A DNA stretch of 33,471 nucleotides from Phycisphaerae bacterium (GCA_016795005.1 JAEUIV010000057.1:1-33471), one strand, 5' to 3'; positions 15,287-23,927 are shown, numbered from the stretch's first letter. The notes: generated by a model from the sequence alone, not told the origin. A program made the numbers and translations.

Positions 15287-16983
15287 GGGTTGAGGACGGC
15301 GGTGGAGAGTGAGGCGACGGTGGTTGGGGCCGCGGCGCCCTTGCGCCAGCAATCATGGACGGCGAACTCGGGTCGTGGCGCGTCGAACTCTTCGCGCCAG
15401 TGGCATCCCCTCGATTCATCTCTCCATCGCGCGCTCCGGGTGACGAGCGCTCCGGCGAGCAGCATGTTCTGAGTTTCCCATCCGGCGGGGTCGTCGAAGA
15501 CCTTGTCGAGCGTGTATCGGGCCCAGAAGTCGAACATTTCCGCGACGTCTTCGAGCTTGGCTCCCGAGCGTTCGATTCCGACGTTGCGCCACATGGCGGA
15601 GCGGAGCGAGGAGCGGACATCGGTGAGGTCGAGTTCACCCTTTTCGGAGGGTGGGATGTTCGAGATGATCTGAACGGGTCCGCCGCGGGAGGCTTCTCCC
15701 CAGCCGTTGGCGGATCGGCTTTCCGCGAGTCCCGGGTTCATCTCGTGTGCGGCTCGGCCGGCGCGTTCGCCGAAGACGAGGGCTTCGAGGAGCGAGTTGC
15801 TTGCGAGGCGGTTGGCGCCGTGGAGTCCGGTGCAGGCGGCTTCACCGACGGCGTAGAGTCCCGGCACGGTTGTGCGTCCGGCGAGGTCCGTGCGCACGCC
15901 TCCGACCATGTAATGAGCGGCCGGGTTGACCGGGATCAGGTCTTTCGTGGGATCGAGTTCGAACTGCCGGAGGGTCGCGTCGATTCCGGGGAAGCGCTCC
16001 GCGAAGCGGTCGATGTGCGTCGCGTCGAGCCAGACGTGCGGCGCGGCCTGGCGCGCAAGTGTTCGGTGGATGGCTCGGCTGACGATGTCGCGCGGGGCGA
16101 GTTCCGCGAGTTCGTGTTCGGACTCCATGAACCGGCGACCGGAGTCGTCGAGGAGCCTGGCGCCTTCGCCTCGCACGGCTTCGCTGATGAGGAGGCGCGA
16201 CGCTCCGGCGACGTAGAGGGTCGTGGGGTGGAACTGCATGAAAGCCAGGTCGGCGACGGCGGCGCCGGCGCGGTAGGCCATGGCGATTCCGTCGGCGGTG
16301 GCGACGGTCGGGTTTGAGGTTTCGCGCCAGAGCATTCCGCAGCCTCCGGCGGCGAGGATGGTGGCCTTGGCCCAGATGATCTGGAGGCCGTGCTTCGGAT
16401 GGTGAGTGATCGCGCCGAGGCATGGCGATCGTTCGGCGTTGGTGGGAGTGAGGAGGTCGAGGGCGAAGCAGTTGTCGAAGAGTCGGATGTTTGATCTTGT
16501 ACGCGTGAGTTCGAGGAGGCAGCGTGCGAGTTCAGCGCCGGTTGCGTCCCCCTGCGCGTGGATGATGCGGCTGGCGTGGTGTCCGCCTTCGCGGCCGAGG
16601 CTGAGGTCGCCCGAGGGGCGGCGGTCGGCGCGGAAGCCGGCGTTCAGCAATCGGTTGAGGATGCCCGGTCCTTCGGTGACGACCTGCCGGCAGACACTTT
16701 CGTCGCACAGTCCGGCGCCGGCCTCCAGGGTGTCCGAGAGGTGACTCTCGATCGAGTCCGAGGGGGCGAGGACCGCGGCGATGCCGCCCTGTGCCCATGA
16801 GGTGTTGGAGACGTTGAACTTTGACTTTCCGAGGGTGATGACATCGCCGTGTTCCGAGGCGGCGAGGGCGGCGGAGAGTCCGGCGGCGCCGCCTCCGATG
16901 ACGAGCGTGTCCGTGAAGATCTGGGGCAGCAGGATGGATCGGAAGGGGATGAGGTATCGGCGTTCGTCGAAGAGCGTGACCAT
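15283..16983 (-). CDS. nadB: L-aspartate oxidase
   Basis: NadB oxidises L-aspartate to iminoaspartate, which NadA turns into quinolinate for NAD synthesis. The FAD-binding glycine motif is VIGGGAAGLSAALAA near the N-terminus, with NVSNTSWAQGGIAAV following. Catalytic-core motifs GREGGHHASRIIHAQGDATG, MQFHPTTLY, RGEGARLLDDSGRRFM, and YAVGEAACTGLHGANRLASNSLLE are all intact. Length 566 residues is slightly above the usual 510-540, the excess being mostly C-terminal. Succinate dehydrogenase flavoprotein is the main alternative; the SNTSWAQGG and ANRLASNSLLE forms favour NadB. No nadA or nadC is in the window. The downstream lipoprotein start overlaps its stop. Confidence 0.93.
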   Translation of the reverse strand: MVTLFDERRYLIPFRSILLPQIFTDTLVIGGGAAGLSAALAASEHGDVITLGKSKFNVSNTSWAQGGIAAVLAPSDSIESHLSDTLEAGAGLCDESVCRQVVTEGPGILNRLLNAGFRADRRPSGDLSLGREGGHHASRIIHAQGDATGAELARCLLELTRTRSNIRLFDNCFALDLLTPTNAERSPCLGAITHHPKHGLQIIWAKATILAAGGCGMLWRETSNPTVATADGIAMAYRAGAAVADLAFMQFHPTTLYVAGASRLLISEAVRGEGARLLDDSGRRFMESEHELAELAPRDIVSRAIHRTLARQAAPHVWLDATHIDRFAERFPGIDATLRQFELDPTKDLIPVNPAAHYMVGGVRTDLAGRTTVPGLYAVGEAACTGLHGANRLASNSLLEALVFGERAGRAAHEMNPGLAESRSANGWGEASRGGPVQIISNIPPSEKGELDLTDVRSSLRSAMWRNVGIERSGAKLEDVAEMFDFWARYTLDKVFDDPAGWETQNMLLAGALVTRSARWRDESRGCHWREEFDAPRPEFAVHDCWRKGAAAPTTVASLSTAVLNP

Positions 16984-17095
16984 TCGCGGTCAAGTGTAGG
17001 TGAGCGGCCGATTCGTCCGTTCGTGGCGGTCGCGGTCGAGATCCGGGTCGGCGAGGCTCGTTGCCCCTTGTGAATGGTGGCTGCGGATTCGATGG

Positions 17096-17986
17096 TCAGC
17101 GTCGGCGGCGGACGAGGACAAGCCCGATCGCCAGGAATGGGGCGGAGGCGGGTGATGGGATCGTCCAGTTGATGATTGACTCGGCCTGTCCCCGGCCGAG
17201 GTCGGCGAAGAGCGGGGAAGGGTCTTCGAGGAGTTGCTGGGTCCGGGCGAGCGCATCGGCGACGTCCTGCGGGCTGCCCTGGAAGCCGAACTCGTCGGGA
17301 GTGAACGCGAGGAAATCGGCGAACATGAGCGAAACCGATTGTCCCGGCTCGAGCGTGAGCCGGAAGGTGCGGAGGACATCGTCCGCGAAGAAGTTGCCGT
17401 CTCCGCGCTGGAATCCGAAGCGTTCGAGGAAGACGTGGCCGACGGTCCACTGGTTGTTGCCGTGCATCATGGCGACGACGGGGTCGGTGGGAGTTTCACC
17501 GTCGTCGGGATCGTTTTCAAAGGAGACGAATCGGAAGGGGTCTTGGAGAGCGACGACGTCGCCGCCGTCGGATCCCAGGTTTGTCCAGAAGTACGCGGTG
17601 AAGGTGGTCGCCTCCTCGGTGATGTTGGTGTAGGTATCGATCCAGCGATAGACGTTGAGCGATTGGAGGGCGTCGGCGCGGCGGCTGACGATGATGGGTG
17701 AGGTCGGGTTGCCGCGCGTGGTGGTGGGTGTGGACATGAGGATGACGCCGGCACCGTCATACGCGTCGTAGTCGCCTTCGCTTGCGGCGCCGCGGTAGTC
17801 GGCGGTGCCGTATGGGTCAACATAGGCGCCGGGGATGATGGGGCCGACGTAGGAAGGACCGACATCGAATCCCTGCTGGTCCTGGTAGATGTCGGGCGGG
17901 ATGACGTACTGTGCGTTGGCGGCGGCGGCGATGGCGAGGGACGCGGCGATGGCGCAGCCTGAGCATTGACGGGACGCGGTGATCAT
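17096..17986 (-). CDS. Secreted protein with PEP-CTERM-like tail
   Basis: The start MITASRQ has AGGAGAG 7 bases upstream and gives 296 residues; the longer in-frame start is rejected. The signal peptide core is AIAASLAIAAAANAQ. The mature protein is beta-rich and acidic (many D, Y and G), with FRLTLEPGQSVSLMFADFLAF near the C-terminal third. The tail is IPSPASAPFLAIGLVLVRRRR: a short proline motif, hydrophobic helix and four arginines, matching PEP-CTERM-like sorting tails. No catalytic motif seen. It lies 112 bases upstream of nadB on the same strand. Confidence 0.75.
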   Translation of the reverse strand: MITASRQCSGCAIAASLAIAAAANAQYVIPPDIYQDQQGFDVGPSYVGPIIPGAYVDPYGTADYRGAASEGDYDAYDGAGVILMSTPTTTRGNPTSPIIVSRRADALQSLNVYRWIDTYTNITEEATTFTAYFWTNLGSDGGDVVALQDPFRFVSFENDPDDGETPTDPVVAMMHGNNQWTVGHVFLERFGFQRGDGNFFADDVLRTFRLTLEPGQSVSLMFADFLAFTPDEFGFQGSPQDVADALARTQQLLEDPSPLFADLGRGQAESIINWTIPSPASAPFLAIGLVLVRRRR

Positions 17987-18017
17987 GGCCTGACTCTCCT
18001 CACGAATCCTTGTGCGG

Positions 18018-18038
18018 CGCAGGCCCCTGTAGCCTGCG
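18018..18038. repeat. Inverted repeat, 7-bp stem
   Basis: CGCAGGC and GCCTGCG are separated by a 7-base loop, in the 105-base gap between the methyltransferase-like gene and the next minus-strand gene. It starts 53 bases after the upstream stop and 31 bases before the downstream ATG. No T-run follows in either direction, so it is a weak candidate for a terminator, leader hairpin or operator. Confidence 0.35.
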
Positions 18039-18091
18039 AGAACAGCGTACCCCTCGGTGGGCCGTCCCGCAAGGTATTTGGACAAGGGGGG

Positions 18092-19159
18092 CTATTGGGG
18101 TGGACGACGGCAGACGGTGAAGAGGGCGAAGAGGTCCTTTTCGCCGTTGGAATCGGTGATGGGATAGCCGAGGGTGGTGAAGATGGATTCGGCCTTCTGG
18201 TCGTCCACTTCGTCGAAGGCGAGGACTTCAAATCCGGCCCGGGTGAGCATTTCTTTTGAGAAGGGGGATCGGCCGTCGGCCCAGGGTTTGTAGGGTTCGG
18301 TGCCGCGGCTTGGCCTGGGCGAGATGTTGTAGATGACGAGGAGTCCGCCGGGCCTGAGGGCATCGAAGAGGGCGTTGACGAAGGCGTTGTCGCTGACGCC
18401 GAGTTTGACGAGTTTCCTGTCGTCAACGGGTTGAGTCGGGTGGAGGTAGCCGTTTTTGAGCGTGTTCTTTGAGGTGATGAGGTCGAAGCCCTGTGGACGG
18501 ATTTTCCTTACCTGGTCGGCGATTTCCGGTTGCGCCGGCCATTGCCCGTTGATGAGATTGACGGCGACGGAGTTTCTTGCATCGAGGCACTTGATCCGAC
18601 CCGCGGCGCGTTCCGGGGCGTAGATTTTTTCGAGGAAGTGATCGACGTCGATTCCCGTGGGTTCGATCCCCATAGCTCCCATGATGAGGAGGTGTCCGAT
18701 GGTGCCGTAGCCGAAGTCCATGACGGCGGTGGGCGTGTCGGAGGGTGGTTGCGGGTCGAAGCCGTGGGCTTGTGCGACCTCGATGACGCGGGCGTAGACG
18801 AGCGGTGAGCCGTACTTTGTCTCGTAGTACTGGGTCTCGTCGCAGGGTGTTTCGTTCCAGTTTGTCTTCTCGACGACGGGCAGGCGGTTGGCTTCTTCGA
18901 GCGTGAGCCACTGGCGAGTTTCTTTTTTGTAGGCGAGGACTCGTGGGCCGACGGTCGGGACGGCTTCTGGCGTTGTTGCGGCGGTGATGAACCTCCTGGC
19001 GGGACCGTCCGGGAAGAGCGGGGCGAGGGCCTCCGCGTCCGCGCGGACCTTTGCGGCGCCCTTGAGCGCGGGCTTGGCGGGTGCCGGCGCGGATTGCGCG
19101 AGGGCCGGGGAGGCGAGGATGGCGGCGAGGAGGGTGACGGCGGCGAGAGGGTGGATCAT
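18092..19159 (-). CDS. Exported SAM-dependent methyltransferase-like protein
   Basis: The start MIHPLAAVTLLAAILASPALAQ is a clear signal peptide (ALA-Q cleavage), 355 residues in all. An in-frame ATG 24 bases upstream is less likely, having no ribosome site. The mature region contains a Rossmann methyltransferase layout: motif I VMDFGYGTIGHL (D148, G150, G152), acidic end of the second strand GIDVD (D171/D173), FDLITSKNTLKNGY, and LRPGGLLVIYNISP. An N-terminal segment (KKETRQWLTLEEANRLP...YYETKYG) precedes this. The substrate is unknown. A methyltransferase fold behind a cleavable signal peptide is odd because SAM is cytoplasmic. It could be a non-catalytic exported fold or the signal may be a misread. 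Confidence 0.72.
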   Translation of the reverse strand: MIHPLAAVTLLAAILASPALAQSAPAPAKPALKGAAKVRADAEALAPLFPDGPARRFITAATTPEAVPTVGPRVLAYKKETRQWLTLEEANRLPVVEKTNWNETPCDETQYYETKYGSPLVYARVIEVAQAHGFDPQPPSDTPTAVMDFGYGTIGHLLIMGAMGIEPTGIDVDHFLEKIYAPERAAGRIKCLDARNSVAVNLINGQWPAQPEIADQVRKIRPQGFDLITSKNTLKNGYLHPTQPVDDRKLVKLGVSDNAFVNALFDALRPGGLLVIYNISPRPSRGTEPYKPWADGRSPFSKEMLTRAGFEVLAFDEVDDQKAESIFTTLGYPITDSNGEKDLFALFTVCRRPPQ

Positions 19160-19325
19160 TTTCTGGCTCGCGGGTGTGTGCATGCGTTCGCGGGTTGCTT
19201 GCGCTTGCCGATGGTAACGGCGGGAGGTTCTACCGATGGCGTCCGTTTCGGCGGCGGCGGTGGGAGCGGCTATCTTGTGCGGCGCGCGGGTCGTGGTGTC
19301 GGCCTCGGCGTGAAAGGGAGTGCGT

Positions 19326-20192
19326 ATGTTCGAAGTGAAGACGATCGCGGTGCTCGGGGCGGGGCAGATGGGGGGCGGGATCGCGCAGGTGGCGGCGGTC
19401 GCGGGGCTGGATGTGCTGGTGTACGACTCGTTCCCCGGGGCGGCGGAGAAGTGCCAATCGACGCACCGGAAGTCGCTCGGGAAGTTTGTGGAGAAGGGGA
19501 AACTTTCGCAGGCCGAGATGGACGCGGCGCTGGGACGGGTTCGGCACGTGACTTCACTCGATGCGCTCGCGGGGGCCGACTGGGTGGTCGAGGCGGTGGT
19601 CGAGGACGCGAGGGTGAAGAAGGAGTTGTTCTCGAAGCTTTCGTCGATGCTGAAGCGTGAGGACATCGCGCTGGCGACGAACACGAGCAGCATCAGCATC
19701 ACGGAGATCGCGGCGTCGGCGGGCGCCTCCGCTGGGCGGGTGGTGGGGATGCACTTTTTCAATCCCGTGCCATTGATGGCGCTGGTCGAGGTGATCCCGG
19801 CGATGCAGACGAGCAAGGAGATTGTCGAGCGGACGGTGGCGCTGGCGACTCGGCTGGGCAAGACGCCGTTGAAAGCGAACGATCGGGCGGGGTTCGTGTC
19901 CAATCGTGTCCTGATGCCGATGATCAACGAGGCGTTTTATGCGTTGATGGAGGGTGTCGCGGAGGCGGAGGCGATTGACGGGATCATGAAGCTCGGCTGC
20001 AACTTTCCGATGGGGCCTTTGCGGCTGGCGGACTTCATCGGGCTGGATACGTGCGTCCACATCATGAATGTCCTGGCGGATGGCTTGAACAACGATCGGT
20101 ACCGCGCGTGCCCCCTGTTGAAACAGTTGGTGACGGCGGGGCGACTGGGAGACAAGTCCGGGCGCGGGGTGTACGAGTACCCCGGCAAGTAG
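19326..20192 (+). CDS. 3-hydroxyacyl-CoA (3-hydroxybutyryl-CoA) dehydrogenase
   Basis: The enzyme oxidises 3-hydroxyacyl-CoA to 3-ketoacyl-CoA with NAD (or the reverse). The start ATG 19326 has AAGGGAG 5 bases upstream; a GTG six bases earlier is the alternative. Length is 288 residues, standard for the single-function short form. NAD-binding GAGQMGGG is at residues 11-18; ATNTSSISITEIA, the catalytic histidine in MHFFNPVPLM, the glutamate in LVEVIP and the asparagine in GFVSNRVLMP are present. The C-terminal dimerisation domain ends KSGRGVYEYPG. No thiolase or crotonase lies nearby, so its pathway (fatty acid degradation or PHB/butyrate type) is open. Confidence 0.92.
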   Translation: MFEVKTIAVLGAGQMGGGIAQVAAVAGLDVLVYDSFPGAAEKCQSTHRKSLGKFVEKGKLSQAEMDAALGRVRHVTSLDALAGADWVVEAVVEDARVKKELFSKLSSMLKREDIALATNTSSISITEIAASAGASAGRVVGMHFFNPVPLMALVEVIPAMQTSKEIVERTVALATRLGKTPLKANDRAGFVSNRVLMPMINEAFYALMEGVAEAEAIDGIMKLGCNFPMGPLRLADFIGLDTCVHIMNVLADGLNNDRYRACPLLKQLVTAGRLGDKSGRGVYEYPGK

Positions 20193-20228
20193 CCGAACAG
20201 GGGCCGAAACCACGGGTGGATCTCGCTG

Positions 20229-20240
20229 AAACCGCGGTTT
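20229..20240. repeat. Perfect 12-bp DNA palindrome
   Basis: AAACCGCGGTTT lies 36 bases after the dehydrogenase stop and 152 bases before the next ATG. As RNA it makes only a very short stem, so an operator or restriction-type site is as likely as a terminator. The rest of this 200-base gap holds no gene I can see; it includes the imperfect inverted repeat CTCAAGCGTTTGAG near 20308. Confidence 0.25.
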
Positions 20241-20392
20241 TATCCTCTTGATTTCTTGCCTCCGGGGCGGTCGAAGCCCATATTTCCCTTGCGACCCGTT
20301 CGGAGTCTCAAGCGTTTGAGGAGTCGGGTCCGAATGCACAGCCGTCGCGCGCTCCATCGTTTGAGCGGCGGCCGGAAAGGGAGACAGAAGAG

Positions 20393-20983
20393 ATGAGCAC
20401 CATGCGTTTCGTGAAGGGTGTCGCTGCCTGCGCGGTTCTTGCGTCGGCGGCGGGGGCTGATGCGGCGATGATCACGTTCGTCCATGAAGGGATGGGCGGC
20501 GGGGTGGTGGGGAACACCGTGTTTGGCGCCACGGCGCCCGTGCCGTTCGTCATCACGGCGGTGGGCGACACCGACAACCTGGACACTTCGCTCGGCTTCG
20601 CGCGGTTCATCAACCACGACTCGGCGGTGATCGACATCTTCGGCGTGGGGACGTTCACGTTTACCTCGCCGACGCGCACGTTCGTGAACGTGAACGGGAT
20701 CGTCGGTTTCTCGCGGGCCGGGGCGAGTGGGCTTGACTTGTTCAACGGCCCCCAGACGGCTGAGCTTGGGGCGTGGGACATGCTGTCTTCCATTGGTCCC
20801 GTGTCGGGCGACGGCGCACTTTCTCAATGGGGCGCCTTGCCGATCATCGAGACGGACGCGGGGGTGATCGAGTTCTTCGGCGCGTCGTCGCCCGCGACGT
20901 TTACGGCGTTCGTGGTGCCCACGCCCGCGGGGCTGGCGCTCTGCGGCATCGGGGCGCTGGTGGCGGCTCGCCGTCGGCGGTAA
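20393..20983 (+). CDS. Secreted protein with PEP-CTERM-like tail
   Basis: The 196-residue protein has AGGGAG 9 bases before the ATG and a signal peptide (VKGVAACAVLASAAGADA, cleavage before AMITF). The mature region is beta-rich with FVHEGMGGGVVGNTVFG and a TRTFVNVNGIVGFSRAGAS segment; I do not know its function. The C-terminus is VVPTPAGLALCGIGALVAARRRR, the clearest PEP-CTERM-like tail of the three in this window: V-P-x-P-A, hydrophobic helix, arginine cluster. A rho-independent terminator follows 27 bases after the stop, so it is a single-gene transcript end. Confidence 0.8.
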   Translation: MSTMRFVKGVAACAVLASAAGADAAMITFVHEGMGGGVVGNTVFGATAPVPFVITAVGDTDNLDTSLGFARFINHDSAVIDIFGVGTFTFTSPTRTFVNVNGIVGFSRAGASGLDLFNGPQTAELGAWDMLSSIGPVSGDGALSQWGALPIIETDAGVIEFFGASSPATFTAFVVPTPAGLALCGIGALVAARRRR

Positions 20984-21010
20984 TGCTCAGGGGCAGTGTC
21001 ATACGACGAG

Positions 21011-21042
21011 GAGGTCGGACCCGGTCCGGCCTCTTTTTCTTT
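21011..21042 (+). terminator. Rho-independent terminator
   Basis: A near-perfect hairpin of ten pairs (GAGGTCGGAC with GTCCGGCCTC, one G-T pair, tiny loop) is followed directly by TTTTTCTTT. It is 27 bases after the stop of the PEP-CTERM-like gene on the plus strand. The remaining 200 bases up to the next gene hold no clear gene; a TTGTGA / TATGCT pair near 21160-21186 is a weak promoter candidate. Confidence 0.85.
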
Positions 21043-21241
21043 CCGCCTGGCGGTTCGCCGGCGCGTTCGGATCACGCCGTCTCGAAAGGGGTGGCGGATA
21101 ACTTTCCGGGGCTGAAGGCCCGGTGTTCGGTCGCGCCGCAACCGAGGGTTCGGGCATCGGTTGTGAATGTCGGGGGCGGCTTATGCTTACCCTGTCTGCG
21201 TCCGATAGTAGTGTCACGATCAACCCGTGAGTGCGTACCCG

Positions 21242-22261
21242 ATGAAGATTGCAACATTTGCTTTCGTGGCGTTTTCCGCGGTTTCGGTGTCGCTGGGTCA
21301 GCCCGCGGTTCCCCCCGGTGAGGTGGTGCCGATGCCCTCGCAGGTGCATCAACCTGACCTTTCAAATCCGAGGAAGCCGTTTGTCCTGATGGTGGGTGAT
21401 CCGGCCCCGCCTTTGACGATCAATAACTGGATCCTGGGCGATCCGATCGGCGGGGTGGAACGGGACAAGGTGTACCTGATCTACCTGTGGTCGGTGCTGA
21501 CGGACCCCGCGATCGCGATGCTTCCGCGTCTGACCGAACTCCAGAACCTGTACGCGGACAAGGGGCTGGTGGTGATCGGCGCGTCAAGCCCCGGGCAGAC
21601 GAATACCCGTGAGGCGGTTGAGCGGGTGGTTTTCGGCGGGAGCGTCCCGGTCGGCTTTCATATCGCGTGGGACACGTCGCGCGTGCTGATGGACACGTGG
21701 CTCTTCCCGAGCGGTCGCGGCGGGGTGCCGTGCGTGTTCATTGTCGACCAGGAGGGCCGGGTGGCGTACATCGGAAGCCCGGCCGAGTTTGAGACGACGC
21801 TGAAGGAAGTGATGGAGCAGACGTTCGACATCGAGATGGCGCGTCGCCAGTATTCCGAGTGCATCTCCGCGACGTGGGCGTTCACGCACTACGAGCAGAA
21901 GGTCCAGGGGAAGGAGTGGCCGGCGGCGACGGCGCTGGGGCGCGAGATTGTGAACGGGAAGGGGTACAACTGTTTCGCGGTGCTGAGCAACATCGCGTGG
22001 ATGAACGTTGATCCGAACCGTCCGCTGGAGTACGCGGACCTGGAGCTGGCGCTGATGGCGGCGCGGCGTGCGGACGAGTTGACCAACGGGAAGGACGCGG
22101 ACACGATCGACACGCTGGCGCGCGTGTACTTTCTGAAGGGCGATTTCGAGAAGGCCGTCGAAATCCAGGAGCGAGCGGTGGCGATGGCGGGCTACCCCGG
22201 CGTGCGGGAGGCGCTGTCGCGGACCTTGATCGAATACCGATCGAAGCTTTCCGGCCGATGA
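21242..22261 (+). CDS. Exported thioredoxin-fold (TlpA/redoxin-like) protein lacking the CxxC
   Basis: The start MKIATFAFVAFSAVSVSLGQ is a signal peptide; a GTG 15 bases upstream is the alternative start. Length 339 residues. The N-terminal half has a redoxin/TlpA layout: VGDPAPPLTINNW, a strand LIYLWS, helix, GLVVIGASSP, and the cis-proline loop GVPCVFIVDQEGRVAYIG. In place of the usual W-x-x-W-C-x-P-C the sequence reads W83-S-V-L-T-D-P-A90, so both redox cysteines are missing while the proline is kept. The C-terminal half (from about residue 205) is helical with a tetratricopeptide-like repeat (DTIDTLARVYFLKGDFEKAVEIQERAV). It probably binds rather than reduces partners (inference). Confidence 0.78.
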   Translation: MKIATFAFVAFSAVSVSLGQPAVPPGEVVPMPSQVHQPDLSNPRKPFVLMVGDPAPPLTINNWILGDPIGGVERDKVYLIYLWSVLTDPAIAMLPRLTELQNLYADKGLVVIGASSPGQTNTREAVERVVFGGSVPVGFHIAWDTSRVLMDTWLFPSGRGGVPCVFIVDQEGRVAYIGSPAEFETTLKEVMEQTFDIEMARRQYSECISATWAFTHYEQKVQGKEWPAATALGREIVNGKGYNCFAVLSNIAWMNVDPNRPLEYADLELALMAARRADELTNGKDADTIDTLARVYFLKGDFEKAVEIQERAVAMAGYPGVREALSRTLIEYRSKLSGR

Positions 22262-22271
22262 ACGTCGGTGT

Positions 22272-23621
22272 TCAGCGTCGGGCGTCCTTGGCGATTTCGC
22301 CGCTCTTTATCACGACGTCGATGTTCTTCAGGACGGCGATGTCCCGGAGCGGGTCTCCGGTGACGGCGATGAGGTCGGCGTACTTGCCCGGTTCGATGGA
22401 GCCGACATCGTTCGACCAGTCGAGGAGGTCGGCGGCGTTGACGGTGGCGGACTTGATGATCTCGTCCGGCTTCATTCCGGCGTCGGCCATGTAGAGGAGT
22501 TCGCGCCAGTTGTCGCCGTGGGGGAAGACTCCGGCGTCCGTTCCGAATGCGATCTTGACTCCCGCTTTGTAGGCGCGTGCGAAGGCCTCCTGGATGAGCG
22601 GGCCGACGGTCTGTGCTTTTTTCATGACCTGCGGGATGTAGTAACCCGGGGTCCTGGCGTACTCCTCGACGCTCTTTCCCGCGGTGATGGTGGGGACGTA
22701 GTAGGCTCCCTTTTCCTTAAAGAGGCGGATGGACTCGTCATCGAGGTAGGTGCCGTGCTCGATGGAATCGACTCCCGCGCGGAGGGCGGCGTTGATTCCG
22801 TTCACGCCGTGGGCGTGGGCGGCGACTTTCTTCTTGAGGAGGTGGCCGGTGTCGATGATTGCGGCGAGTTCGTCGTCGAAGAACTGCTGCTCGAGTCCGG
22901 CGCCGATGTTCGAGAGGACGCCGCCGGTGGCGGTGAGCTTGATGCAGTCGGCGCCGCGTTTGACCTGATTGCGTACGGCCTGTCGGCATGCGTCCGGTCC
23001 GTCCGCGATTCCCTGGATCGGGCCTGGGAGATCGAAGACGTCGGGCCGGAAGGAGTTGGTCTTGTCGCCGTGGCCCCCGGTGGGGGAGATGGCCTTCCCC
23101 GCGGCGCAGATGCGCGGGCCTGGGATTCGCCCGTCGTTGATGGCGTCGCGTACGGCGAAGATGGTGTCGCCGGAGGCGCCGAGGTCGCGGACGGAGGTGA
23201 AGCCGGCGTCGAGCGTTTTTCGTGAGTAGACGACGGCGTTGAGTGCGGCGTCGGCGTCGGACATGGTGACGGTCTGGAGCCTTGCATCCGGCGAGGTCTG
23301 GTGGGTGAGGTGGACGTGGCAGTCGATGAGGCCGGGGAGGACGAACCGGTTTTTCAGGTCGATGACGTTGACGGTTGCGCCCGGCGGAGCGGGCGACTGG
23401 TCGGGGTTGACGAATCCTTCGCGGACGGCGTTGATGCGCTGATCCTTGACGATGACGGAGGCGTTGGCGAGGGGTGGGCGTCCGGGTATGGCGAGGAGCG
23501 ATCCGCAATGGATGATGGTCCATTGTTCGGGGGGCGTGGTCGGGGCGGCCGGGGACTGAGCGGAAGCGGCGGCGGAGACGAGAAGGCCGGCGGCGAGCGC
23601 GATGGATCGGAGGTTGGGCAC
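22272..23621 (-). CDS. Exported amidohydrolase-family protein
   Basis: This is a metal-dependent hydrolase of the imidazolonepropionase / Xaa-Pro dipeptidase-like amidohydrolase group. The start is GTG, with AAAGGAG 6 bases upstream, giving 449 residues and a signal peptide (ALAAGLLVSAAASAQ). Metal ligands are visible: H102 and H104 in DCHVHL, the likely carboxylated lysine K228 in DCIKLTATGG, H269/H271 in AHAHG, H289 in IEHGTY and D362 in FGTDAG. The binuclear active site therefore looks complete. The substrate (a peptide or cyclic amide) is not clear. It is convergent with the thioredoxin-fold gene across 10 bases and divergent from the small membrane protein (90 bases). Confidence 0.88.
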   Translation of the reverse strand: MPNLRSIALAAGLLVSAAASAQSPAAPTTPPEQWTIIHCGSLLAIPGRPPLANASVIVKDQRINAVREGFVNPDQSPAPPGATVNVIDLKNRFVLPGLIDCHVHLTHQTSPDARLQTVTMSDADAALNAVVYSRKTLDAGFTSVRDLGASGDTIFAVRDAINDGRIPGPRICAAGKAISPTGGHGDKTNSFRPDVFDLPGPIQGIADGPDACRQAVRNQVKRGADCIKLTATGGVLSNIGAGLEQQFFDDELAAIIDTGHLLKKKVAAHAHGVNGINAALRAGVDSIEHGTYLDDESIRLFKEKGAYYVPTITAGKSVEEYARTPGYYIPQVMKKAQTVGPLIQEAFARAYKAGVKIAFGTDAGVFPHGDNWRELLYMADAGMKPDEIIKSATVNAADLLDWSNDVGSIEPGKYADLIAVTGDPLRDIAVLKNIDVVIKSGEIAKDARR

Positions 23622-23711
23622 GCGGTGCTCCTTTCGTTGCCTGTCACTGTAACGGGGGGACGGCGGCGTGGTGTGAGCGCGGGTTGGTGATAGAATCGCC
23701 CGCTCATCGTC

Positions 23712-23927
23712 ATGCCCAGTACACGCGCGCTCATTCTTGCCACGATCGCCTTCGTCATTGTCGGGGCGGTTTCGGTGTACGTTTCATATCGGCTGGCGGG
23801 CGGGGTCGGGGCGGGGTTCATGGCGTTCGGGGTGGTGGTGGCAAGTCTTCTGAGCGTCATGGGTGTCGGGTTCAACATGTATTACTCGAAGAAGCACTCC
23901 CGGCCGCCGTCGGTGTCGCGGAAGTGA
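23712..23927 (+). CDS. Small two-helix membrane protein
   Basis: The 71-residue protein has two membrane segments, ALILATIAFVIVGAVSVYV (about residues 6-24) and FMAFGVVVASLLSVMGVGFNM (about 36-56), a glycine-rich link, and a basic tail (KKHSRPPSVSRK). The reading is supported by high G/C third positions and by its place 37 bases before another small membrane gene. I see no family hallmark. A weak TAGAAT lies about 20 bases upstream. Confidence 0.6.
   Translation: MPSTRALILATIAFVIVGAVSVYVSYRLAGGVGAGFMAFGVVVASLLSVMGVGFNMYYSKKHSRPPSVSRK

Noticed and set aside
18092-19927. Single 611-codon minus-strand protein including the methyltransferase part
   Set aside because: The first 255 codons overlap the plus-strand 3-hydroxyacyl-CoA dehydrogenase and show no motif. 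The signal-peptide start at 19159 is the natural beginning.
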